NCBI GenBank assembly: GCA_963921425.1
Contig: OY992840.1
Span: forward strand, 11,224,501 to 11,288,500
DNA from: Dryas octopetala
Taxonomy: Eukaryota > Streptophyta > Magnoliopsida > Rosales > Rosaceae
Direction: 5' to 3'
Length of the DNA: 64,000 bases
In this document: in pieces, positions 41,058 through 53,204 of the stretch
Position numbering within the stretch: position 1 is the first letter of the stretch
Layout of the letters: every line of letters starts with the position of its first letter
Position numbers and translations under genes: made by a program
Notes under the pieces: model-generated
Told to the model about the DNA's origin: nothing
What the model saw: the letters and a program-made list of their open reading frames with translations, nothing else
Database searches by the model: none

Positions 41058-44000
41058 TCAGTATAGTAGCTCCTCAAAAACTGGGTCTATCTGTTGTCCC
41101 CACTTCCCGTGATACAACTCCAATAGCTTCTCAGCTGGTGTTACACCTGCCATATAATTAACTTTTAATATAAACACTAAATTCCCTCCAAAAAGAAAAA
41201 GATAAAAAAGCCTACAGATAACATGGTGCACATCAAGGTGAATCATAGAAAGTTGGCTTAGCTTTTTGAAAAAGAAAAAAAAAAATGAAAAGAGGTAATG
41301 GAACAGTGCGGTTCCAGGGAAAAAATCATAAAAGGAACAAAGAGCAACTCCTAATTACTTACCAGTTCTAACCACCTCCGCCACCTCATTCAAGAACCCT
41401 GATTCCTTAAAGCCTCTTCTTTCCAAGCCATCCTGCAGAAGAAAATGTATATGGATGCCATGAGCTAGCCAGGCACAGAGAAACAGGCTCACACACACAT
41501 ATGAAGCAGCAAGAGAAGCCCAATTTACCTTTGCCAACTTTACCACATCTTCAGCAACATGCTTGAGCAATCCATCCCGGAATGGTGTCTTTAGACCAGT
41601 TATCGGAACCTACTAAAATAATTATACAATTAGAATTGCAAATTTAATCACAGTTATAAGAACATAAGAGGCCTGTACCCCTACTAACAGAACAAAAGTA
41701 TAAAATCTATCCGGCAGTTCAAAGTTGATGAATTAAATATTGATTAGAAGAAAGGTAAAATATAAAATTCCATGACCGTGCAATTCAGCTATTGCTTTAA
41801 ATATGAAAAATTAGAAAAACTGAAGGTGGGAGGAAATCTTCAAAAGAAAGTAGTAAAAAATAAATAAATATCACTAAATTGCTTTAGCTGGACTTTAACC
41901 ACACTAGCTAGGTCGTCTCATGGCCTGGCTGCCCACATTGTGGTTCCAACCCCAATTAGTATCCTCTGAGGCTCCAACACCAATAGGTGTGGCATGAAAC
42001 AAGTTACTGCCAAAAATTTGCAACATTTTCACAGTATATGTTGTAAGTGCATGCGTCAACCACTTCACAGGATGATATTTTCTCAACTTTGTCAAACACA
42101 CAATTTCTAACATAGAGCTTACAGGATACAAATTTGATTTCATGCATGCAAATAAAGCGTTTTATACTTTCTTTTCATTGAGGTAAAGCAAATAGGCTTT
42201 GTTGTGTAGGATTTAGCATCACCTTATTTCTCAGCATCTGTCGTTCTTCGGGGGTCCAATCAGCTGTAATGTCTAACACATTTTGTAGGGAAACCTCATC
42301 ATACAATATACCTACCTGACATTTGAAAGAAAACTACAATCAGCTGATGTTGCTGGATTTAGGAGTTATTCGCATAACCCTCAGAAGCAAGATAGTAGAC
42401 ATTCACATATGTTTTAGGATTTCACAGACAACATATGAGACATAAAGGACCTAAACAACAGTATATACAAAATGAAAAATATTTGTTCTATCTGTATATA
42501 CTTATCAGAAGATAATATTAAAAAGTGAAATATACTCCAAAAGTACACTTGTGGCTTAAGTATAGATAAAAAAAAAAAGAACTAGTTATGTATAAGGAGT
42601 CAAAATGCCTATTACCCAAAATGCTGGCAAAGCACATAATCTCCTCCAAGGCCCTCCATCAGCACCCCTCATCTCCAAGTATCTCTTCAACCTGACCTGA
42701 ATGAAAAAGGCCCATTGCATAATTAGGCAATAGCATCAGCAAGCATAAGCTACTGATTTGATTATTTAGGCTAGTATGAACCTCCGGAAATATAGTCGTC
42801 AAATGATTCTCCCAATCATTCAGGGTTGGCAATTCACCCGGAATGCAACGAAGCTTTCCTGCCAAAAAGTCCTGCATGAATACAACCATACCATGTCTTT
42901 AATAAATCAGTAGCTTCAGACAAAAAAGAAGACTGCAGCTGCAAAAGAAAGCCTCAGATTACAAGACAATAAAGGATAGATGGAAACCCGGAAGGTCATT
43001 CCAGTACAGTCGATATACTTCTTTTTCCGGTATACAAAGTACATGGGAACATCAAGAGCATAATCAACATACTGCTCAAATCTGCATAATAAAAACAAAA
43101 AAGAATATAAAACCAACTAAATACATTAAAAGATAATTGTACAACTAAAAATGGAGAATCCGGCTTCAGAAAAGAGTAAAGAAGGATCACAAAAAAATTT
43201 CTACTGCAAATAGAATTGGAAATCTATTCAAGGATTACAACATTACGTGCAGTGGAGAAAATAGAATAGCTAGAAAAGAAGTTAGACAGAACGATTCATG
43301 TAAAAAGTTCATCAAAAAACTATTCATGTATGCCATCACAATTCAACACTTCATACAAAACCATTCAGGTAAAATATTCACTAAACAAAAACAAACCAAC
43401 CATAACTCCATTTCAGCATTCAAATAAAGCAATATTAGAAAATTTAGGATAGAATATTATTACTTATGGCTATTAAAGGAGAATGTTCTGGCAACAATCC
43501 ATTACTGAACAAACAAGTAGATTAGGCATAACAAGGTGACTGAGGATGTGTTTTTTAATAGACACTGGATTATCTATGCTCAAATTGTTACCTATCATGA
43601 AATAGATGTAAATGCTCAAAATAGTTGGATTCTGAAATATAAAATTGTAATCACAGGACAAAGCAAGAACTTCTTTCATAAGTGCATAAAAAATAACATA
43701 AAATAAAAAAAATCTTACCCAAAGGAGTCGTCAAAAACAAAAGGAAGCATGCCAGTGCGATTGTTGTCAGTATCAGTCCAAATTTGACTGTTACAAAAAA
43801 GTTGAAGAATCAATACAGATGCCATGTATCACAAAATAAACAGACCCGGAGGAAAAGAAAAATAGAAGAATGCATAAAACCAAAAAAAAAAAGGAACTAT
43901 AGATAACCTTCTCATGCTCAGAAAACCATTTGGCTTTCCTTCAGTGAAAGGTGAATTTGCAAATAGAGCTGTTGCTATCTGTTTCATATGTTGACAGGTT

Positions 44001-46042
44001 AGATACCATATAAGTGACAAATTTTACAGAAAAAACAAGAGACCAGTGTTCCTCACAGGCTGCAAAGCAAGACCAGCACGAAATTTTCTTATCATGTCTG
44101 CTTCAGAACTGAAGTCCAGATTAACCTAAAAAAGTGAACAAATAAGTTGTGCATGAGCTTAAAAGAGCTGCCTCCTCTGAAAAACAATGGAATATCACTA
44201 TATGAAACATAACTACCCATAAGAAGTACTAAATTATTCATAGCAAGTATCTGAATAGATTAGTAGGAGTCATATTACCTGTACAGTGCAAGTCCTGAAC
44301 ATCATATCAAGTCCAAGCGAGCCAACTTTGGGCATGTAATTTCTCATAATCTCATATCTTCCCTGAGCCAAAATACTCGGTCAGTAGGCAGGAAATCAAA
44401 GTACTAAAAAAAGATATGAAAAGTGGCACCATAAAAAGGATGATGAGATGAAAAAACAAAAGGCTAACTAGACCAATTGGACATCATATGAAACTGCAGC
44501 ATGAAATTTGAAAAGGAGCTTATGATATTGTCATTGAACCATAAGAGTTACAGTAGAAGGTGACATGCTGTGGCGTTCTTTTTCCTAATTACAAGACTAC
44601 TAAGAGAATATTTAAAGAAAATATTAAGAGTCTTCGTTAAATGAAACTCCAATCCCATCAACAGGCTACAGCGTTTATTAAACCAGTAAAATGAAATAAG
44701 GTGCCTGATATGGCCTTCTCCTTACAAAACACATACAGTGCACAAGGCATATTCAGCATGTGCCACCTCAATCCCTTATCTATCAAATTATAGGATTAAA
44801 CAATACCTTGGGCATTATAGGTATGTCCTTAACTCCCCATTTAGGCTGAAAACCAATTCCAAGAAATCCAATTCCCATTTCCTCTGTAACTGCTTTAACC
44901 TAATAAAAAGTAACATATAAACAAATTTACTAGCAAAAAAAAAATAAAAATCCATCTGTCAACTAAACTTTAATTTATGCACAAAGTGTGACCTTAGCTT
45001 GCATGTGAATTCCAAAGCATTATTATTTTCCCTGACCTGATAAAGGTGTGAATTGACTTCAGCACAAGTCTGATGCAGAGTTTCAAGAGGTGCACCACTC
45101 AGCTCAAATTGACCTCCAGGCTCCAATGATATGCTTTGCTTACCCTGGCCCACAATGTCGAATGTTTTTTTTTTTGAAAAAATACCCAAAAATAATGGCA
45201 AGGGTTTGTTGATAATTGATTTAACATGGAGTCATATGAGGATGCACAAGTTACAAATTGATCATTTTCAAACACAATTTGAAAATATTATCATCCCAAT
45301 GACAGATACCTAATGGAGGTTAAACATATAATGAATACAAAATTGCAGTCTACAGCAGAGAAGTAAGTTTACCTGTTTGAGTCCAATAATGTTGTCGCCT
45401 TCCATAACTTTTTCCCAGTCAAATCTCTCCGCAATCACATTAAGCAACTCGGCTATTTGTTCATATTTCATAGGACGTAAAGTTTTTAGCTCAAAACCAA
45501 ACTTCTCATGTTCTGTGCCAATTCTGAGGATGGAGCATGATAAATTTTTCAAATTATAATTGGTTATCGAACAAACTGGAAAAGAGAGGGATGAGATACA
45601 GTGTATAACAATCTGAATTGTCATTGAGTTTCAAGCCACATTGGAAAAACAATGAATAGCATAAATACACCACTCTGATCGAGGTAACATAAGGAAATAA
45701 ATACCTCCATTTTTCCTTAGGCTTGCATCCAGAGGCAAGATACCCTACAAGATCCTCTTTCGTCAGTGGCTCTGTAGCAATTACAGCATCTTCTGTGGGA
45801 GGACTTGCAGCAACTATCACACTATTCCCTCGTTTCTGTCCTACTCCAGCATTGTCTATGTGAAAAATCTGTGTCTTCCTAGCAGAATAAAATGATACGG
45901 AAGAAAATCTAATGCAATTTTCCTTCGATTTGGATGCATCTATATTGTTTGCCCTACTAAAAATCACGTTTTGCCCAGATTTATTCCGAAATATCTCAGT
46001 ATGGATGCAATACGATGAACCTGTCAGTGAAATGAGTGCCAT
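41058..46042 (-). CDS. GSH1: Glutamate-cysteine ligase, chloroplastic; conserved right-hand tandem copy
   Basis: Plastid enzyme joining glutamate and cysteine with ATP, the committed and redox-regulated step of glutathione synthesis. Fifteen in-frame exons: 45705-46042, 45373-45523, 45037-45144, 44807-44899, 44279-44362, 44057-44125, 43908-43978, 43719-43787, 42988-43081, 42782-42871, 42616-42696, 42223-42315, 41529-41609, 41363-41432, 41058-41146; 1581 nt, 526 aa, the usual plant length. The first 70 or so residues, rich in Ser, Lys and Asn, form the transit peptide. Four regulatory cysteines are present: C190 and C410 (L-H-Q-T-C; R-R-L-C) with the 220-residue spacing of the plant CC2 disulfide, and C353 and C368 (I-D-C-T-G; R-C-I-P-G-E) with the CC1 spacing. 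From memory CC1 is largely limited to rosids. F-Q-P-K-W and W-R-R-L-C are intact. The ATG before A-L-I-S matches the family start. This is the copy most likely to supply activity. Confidence 0.96.
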
Positions 46043-46050
46043 GGGGGTCC

Positions 46051-46844
46051 CTGGAAAAGCACGTACACAACCTTTCAATCAACTACATGAAGTCCATTCG
46101 ATGAAAATTAAAAATTGAACATCTTTACAGGAACCACCTCAAAATCTTACCATGGTCCCACTTAAGGCCTATTAAAATGACATACTTTTTACACAGAATT
46201 TCGTGTAAAAACTCAGTAAGGAACTCAAAGTGTGCTCTTCTTAAAGTTAAAAACCACTGTTTCTCAGTGCAATTGAGCGCGCTCATGCACACATAACTAG
46301 TCCAAGAGATCCATTGGACTTGCACCCCTTACACATTATTTAGAGTAGCACATGGCCATGAAAAGTTGTTTGTTGATAACTTCAATTCTCTTTTCATATA
46401 TAATTTTCCTATTTTTTTTGGCTCTCAAATAATCAATTTTTATAACCCAACTAACAAATTATTATAACCTATCATTTCCAATAAAATTCAATCATAACAA
46501 CGGCATTTCACCCCAATAAAAGTACAAAACTTTATTATTGAATGGCCGAACAACACAAATACTCTAAAAACCATAAAAACAATAACAGAGCCAATATTAT
46601 ACGTAACAGTGCATTGACATAGGCTCATAGCACACCAAAACTAAAAATTAAACATTTTAGGATGAAATGTAAACTGGGATTAATCATTTAAACCCCAAAA
46701 AGTATGAACTCAACCTTCCACTGTAATCATAACAATTATACTGATAATTGAGACTCAAAAGACCAAACCTTTGGTCACTGTAGGTAGTATGAAATGAATA
46801 CAAATATGAAATTATTAGACGAAGTAAATTAATTGGAGGATTAC
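46051..46844 (-). other. Probable 5'UTR intron of the right GSH1 copy
   Basis: On the minus strand the donor is CTAG/GTAATC at 46844 and the acceptor TTTTCCAG/GGACC just before the ATG (exon resumes at 46050). The part at 46090-46400 matches the region upstream of the left GSH1 copy and its duplicate. Confidence 0.65.
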
Positions 46845-47019
46845 CTAGTATGCTGAGAGTACAATCACAATCGAAATCTAGGAATTTCTGAGAAACTGAC
46901 TAGGGTTTTTGGTCTTCTCTCTGAAAGAGAAATTCGCGAGAGAGAGAGAGAGACTTTGGTTCCTCCTCTCTTTGCTGATTAAAATTAAGTGCAAGTGTTT
47001 TTGCGATGAGAATTAAATA
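46845..47019 (-). promoter_or_regulatory. Probable 5'UTR exon and TATA region of the right GSH1 copy
   Basis: Minus-strand sequence 46985-46845 has the look of a plant leader: a CT-rich run with (CT)n at about 46938-46953, then ACCCTAG, then a splice donor at 46844. A TATA-like TATTTAA lies at 47013-47019, about 30 bp before the CT-rich leader. Nothing homologous is seen near the left GSH1 copy. Transcription start inferred only. Confidence 0.55.
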
Positions 47020-47288
47020 GTGCGGCATAAATGTTCCTTTGTGTGGTCCACAGTCCACTTGTCCTGAATGCCGCCACGTCAGCACACTATAGATTCTCTG
47101 TTCAACCTCGTAATCTATTATCTATTTCTCACTCCTCGAAGAAGTCATTCATCCCACACTAACTCTCACCATATTACCAACAAAAAACTCATAATCTGTT
47201 TCTTCTTTGGTTTTAGAACTGGCAAAAACAAAAATGGTCCACACTGACACTCTTTTAATTGTATTTGATAGAAATAAATAATAATATA

Positions 47289-47650
47289 GTTAAATACAAA
47301 GATAATTTATAAATTTTATACTAATTTTTAATTTAGTCCACTAATTATAAAAAGTGTCAATTTGATTTACAAATTTCTCAAGTTGTAACAAAGCAGTATA
47401 AATGTTAATTTCTATTTAAAAATTAACGGAATTGGTTACATAAAAATGTGATAAACAGACTGAAATGTCCCTGAAAATATGGTCACTTGTTATGCACATG
47501 ACTAGTTTCTGTTAAAATTTTCGATGGAAGATAACGTTTGTACCAAAGTAGTACAACTTGAAAAGTTCGTTGACCAAATTGACACTTTTTATAATTAGTA
47601 GACCAAATTGAGATTCACTGTAAAATTTATAAACCATTTTTGTATTTAAC
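47289..47650. mobile_element. Foldback MITE-like element (about 360 bp)
   Basis: Left end GTTAAATACAAAGAT and the inverse of the right end (GTTAAATACAAAAAT) match, continuing through TTTATAAATTTTA, TAGTCCACTAATTATAAAAAGTGTCAATTTG on the left and its near-inverse on the right. No clear target duplication. No gene inside. Confidence 0.7.
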
Positions 47651-48166
47651 CCATAAAAGTATTTCTATATTATAAAAGTGTTTTTAAGTGGTATTTTGAG
47701 AAACACCTGACAGGTGCTTCCTCGAGAAGCACTTTCAAGTGCTTTTGCATAAAGCACTTGAAATTTTTATAAAAATTTGTATGTGCTTATGAACAAAAGT
47801 GCTTCCAACAAAAATATTACTTATTATAAGCACTTCTAAAAAATAGTATCAAACGGGTTACAAATTAGGAGTGATTATTAGGAAAGGTTGGAAAGCTAAT
47901 GATGAATGAAAGTAGGGTGAACTACAAAGGAGTCCTTACTAATTAAGTCATTTAGTCGATTATTATCGATAATCGACGGTTTCAATGATAATTCAATTAA
48001 AATGACACTCTTTAAGATATATTTATTGGAGGAAAGTAAGATTTAAGATGGTATATCTGAAATCAGAAAGAAATAATAAGAAGCTAAGGCAAGAATTATC
48101 TTACATATGGGATGAAACTCATAAACATGAGTGGGTCTTATCTTACATTTGTGTGAAGAGTTCTAC

Positions 48167-48666
48167 TAGAGGTGTAAGATGGGTCGGGCCGGCCCGAATT
48201 CGGCACTGGCCTGGCCCAGCCTAGACCGTTAATAAGTGGGTCGAGCTGGACCAATAATTTTTATCCCGTTGGATCGACCCAGCCTGAGCTCGTTTTGCGT
48301 TAGGTTGGCCCGTTTATATTAGTATTTCTCAAATCTTTTTTAAAAAAAATTTACTATTTGTCTTGTTTCAATTTTATTTTTTATTTTGGTGGTAAAATTT
48401 GATAGAAAATTGAATGTCAGCAATAGAAAATTCAAAATTTTGATAGAAAATAAAATTGCATCAAAGACTATTTAATTTTTAAATAATAATAAAAATTTAA
48501 AATAATTAAAATAATTAATCGACACGAGCCCAGCACGATTCATTATAGGTTGAGCCATGGATCGAACTTAACTTAAGATTTAAAATAATTAGGCTAGCCT
48601 GGCCTAATTCGAGCACGACACGAAATGTGAATGGACCGACTTTAAATAACCCGTTGTACATCTCTA
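48167..48666. mobile_element. hAT-type MITE (500 bp), family member 1
   Basis: Starts TAGAGGTGTAAG and ends GTACATCTCTA, with subterminal GGGTCGGGCCGGCCCG. Perfect 8-bp target duplication AGTTCTAC at 48159-48166 and 48667-48674, the hAT signature. No transposase. Older-looking (more diverged ends) than the copy at 56639. Confidence 0.9.
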
Positions 48667-48674
48667 AGTTCTAC

Positions 48675-50302
48675 TAGAACCTTCTCATTTTAAAACTTTT
48701 ATACACTGTGAAGACACTATTTAGTTGGCTGATTGGCTCTAAATTTATAGTGATCGAAACTAATTATGTGGCCTCCGACTACTTTCAATCGTAAAAGAAA
48801 TTGATTTACTCTTAAACATGCCAGATGGAAAAGTTAATTTATTGGCAAAATTGAAAGTAATCATGATGTATTTGGTCACTTTTTCTTTTTCTTCTTTTTC
48901 TTTTGGTATGCACAAGCTTAAATTTCAGGCTGGCATAACATTTATGGATATAAGATGTCTCCTAATGCAATAATTTTGTATATGACAAATATCCAAAATT
49001 CCTAAATATCCATATACATGCTTGAGTGTGGTTAGAGAACAAGATCCCCATTCCTCTTGGCATTATATGATGAGTCCTATTTTGTGCAATTGTGGTATAA
49101 TCATCCTTATTTCATCAATATTTGTAGACAAAAGGTACTTTTGCAAAAGGCAATTTTGCTGTTGCTCTCTCTCTCTAAGTTTGGACCATCCAATGGACCC
49201 GAACACAGTAAATTATAAAAAAGAAAAAGCTAGTGATTGTGACTTGTGATGAGGTATTTGATGACGGCATGAGGCATATTACTAACCAATACTATGATTA
49301 TGCTATGTGCGTAGAGACGTAGAGTTCAATATAATATTACAAAGATTACATGAATCCAGACAAGACGATTCCTTTCTAAACCTAGTGGAATCGCAATCAT
49401 CAATCGCAATGGCTTTGACAATGCCAAACAATAAAGTAAACTAATACTAATTCGAAAAATTAAGTTCCATAAGGCATAACAAGGTTCCCCTTTGTGGTTA
49501 ATATATATATATATATATACCTTCAATCATTTTCTCATCGGATGTAATGTTTTTAAAATAAACTCTAAATATGTTGATTTATTATCTGGTCAAATATAAT
49601 GTTTTAAAATAAACTACAAACAATCTCTCAAACCTCTTGTCCAAATACCATGTAAGTGAAATTATTTGATTTATCTGTACCCAAAAAAAGTTACTTGATT
49701 TATTAATATAGTAATTGGCTATTATATTCTATTATGGGGGGCATAATGATGTAGGTTTAGCTCCTCTGTTGATTCCTTTAATCTTTAGTTCCATTATTAA
49801 ATGGAAAATTTTGAAAGTTGATCTTTTTTTTTTTCTTTTTCAATAAAGACTTTTAACTATTTTTTTAATAATTTAAAATTTAAACTTTCAAATAATACTT
49901 GAATTCCCATAAAGAAGTGCTTAAACCCTCTTCGAGCACTAATCGATAATTATTTTTCTAAATCTCTAAAAAAATGGCTAAAAGTCTTTAAATTGAGCAA
50001 ATTTTAGCAAATTTTTTAAATTTCTCTTATTAAATGTATATAATAGATGCATTGTCATTTTTTATCCATCACATGGATTGTATACACAATCCAAAAAAAA
50101 AAAAATCTAGTGCTATAGTTTTATTATAAAATTCAGTATTCTCTGTTTTTTTTTTTGTTTGGCATTTCATACATTTGTACAAGAGCATACTTACAAAATG
50201 AGATTTCATTGTGACAGAAACAGAGTTAGCAAAAGAAAATGTCACAACAAGAAAGAAAATCTATCATTGTGATATTGAAAATTTGAAATAAAAACAAAAT
50301 AA
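48675..50302. other. AT-rich intergenic DNA
   Basis: No supportable gene. An (AT)n run lies at 49501-49519. Several T- or A-rich stretches are present. Confidence 0.4.
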
Positions 50303-50689
50303 GGGCTAATTACAAAGTACCCCTTCCATGTTTGTTGCCATTTTCAATTCCTTCATAGGATTTTAATTTTTTCAATGTAGTACTTATAGTTTTCAATTTA
50401 AATTAATGTCACTCATTGTCAAATTTTCTTTAAGTTGACTGTCTGGTCAATTGTTAAGCTGTGACATGACATGCATAAAGTTCATTTTTTTTATTTTTTT
50501 TATGTGGAAACCTAGTTGGCACTATGTGGACAATTGCAACAAGTAATAATTTAGAGATAAAAATAAAAGGAGGGTTTAAGCGGGCCAAGTGGATCTACAG
50601 AAGAATGCGAGAGTAAGAGAGAGAGAAAGAGAGAAAAAAGAAGGATTTGAGGGGGGGGGGGTGGATTAGGAGAAGAAGAAGACTAGTAG

Positions 50690-50732
<43 letters not shown>

Positions 50733-50886
50733 TGTAAAAAAAAAAGGATTTGATGGGGTGGATCTGCATAAGTAGAAGGGGAGGAGAGAGATTCAATCTT
50801 TAGTGTTGACTGTTGAGTCCCCATCGGTTAAGAGGCGGGTAATGAAGACCAACTTGGAGGGATACTTTGTAATTTGTAATTAGCCC
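50303..50886. mobile_element. MULE-type TIR element (584 bp)
   Basis: Left end GGGCTAATTACAAAGTACCCC. The right end inverted reads GGGCTAATTACAAATTACAAAGTATCCC, the same sequence with a short internal duplication. Flanks ACAAAATAA (50294-50302) and AAAAAATAA (50887-50895) agree at 8 of 9. It contains a G-run near 50651 and a (GA)n tract at 50695-50730. Confidence 0.8.
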
Positions 50887-50889
50887 AAA

Positions 50890-53200
50890 AAATAAAATCC
50901 AATGTGATAAGGTAATGGCGTAATGCTATCATTTTATGACTTTTATACAGTGTAAGTGCAATTAATTGTTTGTACGAAAGAAACGGTGACGTATTACGTT
51001 TTATGACTTTTTCTTTCTGTTTGAGGACTAAACAACAAGAGTTTCGTTTTTTTTTTTTGGTCAAAACGACAAGCGTTGGTTGCATCATGCATGTTTCTTA
51101 GCACGGTGATAAAGATTGAGCACAAAGCTGTGCTCGGCTAAGTTAGTTAACATAAGACGATGTGTATTATTAAATCATTAATAATGCTAGAATTTCTGTA
51201 ACAATAGATTGAATCCAAATTTAATTGTGTCAATCTAACTATTGAGAATTTTGTCTACAGTAGAAATTCATCACATGAACAAATTTAATTGTGATTTATA
51301 AATATTTTTTATTTAGAAGAGGCGGAATCGAACTTGGATGCAGAGAGATAAATTCTACTGTCTTTCTAACTAGATATCTACCAACTACATTGTGATGTAT
51401 AAATCGATGTTTTTCTTTTTTAGCCACTGATTTATAAATCTATGTCTTAACAGTGAACAAATAAACTTGTCAATATATAAGGATAAAATATTGTATGAAT
51501 ATGTGACATAATTTGTACCTTCAAGCCAGTCTTGGGAACCAAAAGGATGGTGTTTTGAAATTAGATTATCCATCTTGATTGCTCTAGAAATATGTCCAAA
51601 CTTGGTAGAGCATAATTACTGTACACCTCAACATCTCTCTCTTCTTTTATCCGGCCAACTATAATGTTCAAAATATTTTCATAGTAGAGTAATGTTATGT
51701 ACATCGTATTTAAGGTCACATAGTTGATTATATTTCTCATAAAACTCAGACTCATTTGTATAAATGAACGAATCTTCTATGATATATCAAATAGTTAAAA
51801 AACATAACATTCAAAGGTCAACTTCATCAATGTCTCATATCCGTAGACTATTAAGAGAAGATCTCCATTTTTAAAGAGAGCTGGGATAGAAACCTTATGA
51901 TATATGAATATTTTTCTAACATGAGATGTTGAATGCGAAATATATACAGGATAAATGCAAAATGTGACTGAGCATTCCAACGCTAACATACATTCCGCAG
52001 TAAAGAAACCCATCCACTCTAAAACGAAATGCACAGAAAGGCCCTGGTAGTACTTAACGTGCACTACAGAGACAACACAAACCTGCATCACTTTCTCCCT
52101 TATTGGGGTATATTACTATATTGACTGGTAGAGAGGATGGCCCTCTATTCAATGAGCACCAACAACCAGTCCACAGTCCAATCTTGAGAGGTGCATCCCC
52201 TTTATGAAAAAAGTAATTGCTAGCAGAGCCCATGTTCCCAAACTTCCCAGGCTGGTTTGCAGTCTGCATTATCTTGCCAATTGCCTTATCAGTTTACCAC
52301 TGATTCTGTATAAGGCGAAGAGTGTGAATTTCTTTCATGGAAAATTGCAATTAAGTGCCTTCAAACTGATTAGGCTCCAACCAGACTCTGGAAACTACAG
52401 CTGCATTATACACAAGGTCTCAGGGGCCAGGGCCTTGTGTATAAATTCCAACATGCAACATGCATTGCCAGTATTCTTCCTTGTTGGAACTGTAGGTCCA
52501 GATTAAGCAATGTTAAAAGCTACATTCTAAAGGCTGCCCATTCTTCTCCACCAAGTAATTGAAAAAAAAAAAAAAAAAACCCAAAAAGAGTTGATGTATG
52601 GTAGGCTGGTAGCTCAAGCAGAGGTGCAAACTTGCAGTTTCTTTGGCAAATTTTATATAGATACAACTGTCAAAATAAGGGGAAGGGAAAAACAATGAGA
52701 TTGATGCATCCTTCCACTTGGCACAGCAATCTCACAGGCATTCATAAAAAATGAAAGGTAATCTTTCAGATTTTCTCTTCCTGTGCTGATAAGCAAAATA
52801 TATATGCCCCAATACACTGTGATATCTTCCTCTAATATACAGTCATCTGAATATAACTAAATGCCACCCAATCTCCCTTAGAATTCTCAACTACAAAGAA
52901 ACGAAGTTCCTGTCCATCTATTGGTATCTAATAGGGGTCTTATAAAAGATAAACAAGGTCAATCACAACATCAAAAATAATTGTGGCAACAACACAGCAC
53001 CAAGTAAATATTAGAAGTTTTAATCATATATATTATTATATTGTACATAGATGATAACAGTAAGGCAGTCTAATGCAGACCAACTGAAATATATATTTTT
53101 TTCCACTTTTTTTTTCCCCTTGTTTTCTTATACACAGCGTTGTTGATATAAAACTATATCATCAAGAATCAGAAGAAGAATAAAGATATGTACATTTTAC
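50890..53200. other. Intergenic DNA and probable 3'UTR of the PYRP2-like gene
   Basis: No gene is supported between about 50890 and 52600. The stretch immediately below 53205 is the likely 3'UTR of the minus-strand gene, but its end cannot be placed. Confidence 0.35.
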
Positions 53201-53204
53201 AGTG

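Noticed and set aside
31071..46042. Possibility that the two GSH1 copies are an assembly duplication of one allele pair
   Set aside because: They differ throughout introns, carry different insertions, and are separated by unique elements, so they look like true tandem paralogues. Long reads would settle it.
47690..47875. Stretch with repeated AGCACTT/AAGTGCTT motifs resembling a hAT MITE
   Set aside because: Many short inverted motifs but no defined ends or target duplication, so too decayed to place.
51320..51380. tRNA-like stretch GGCGGAATCGAACTTGG followed by degenerate sequence
   Set aside because: Acceptor and anticodon stems do not form. It is at most a decayed tRNA-derived repeat.
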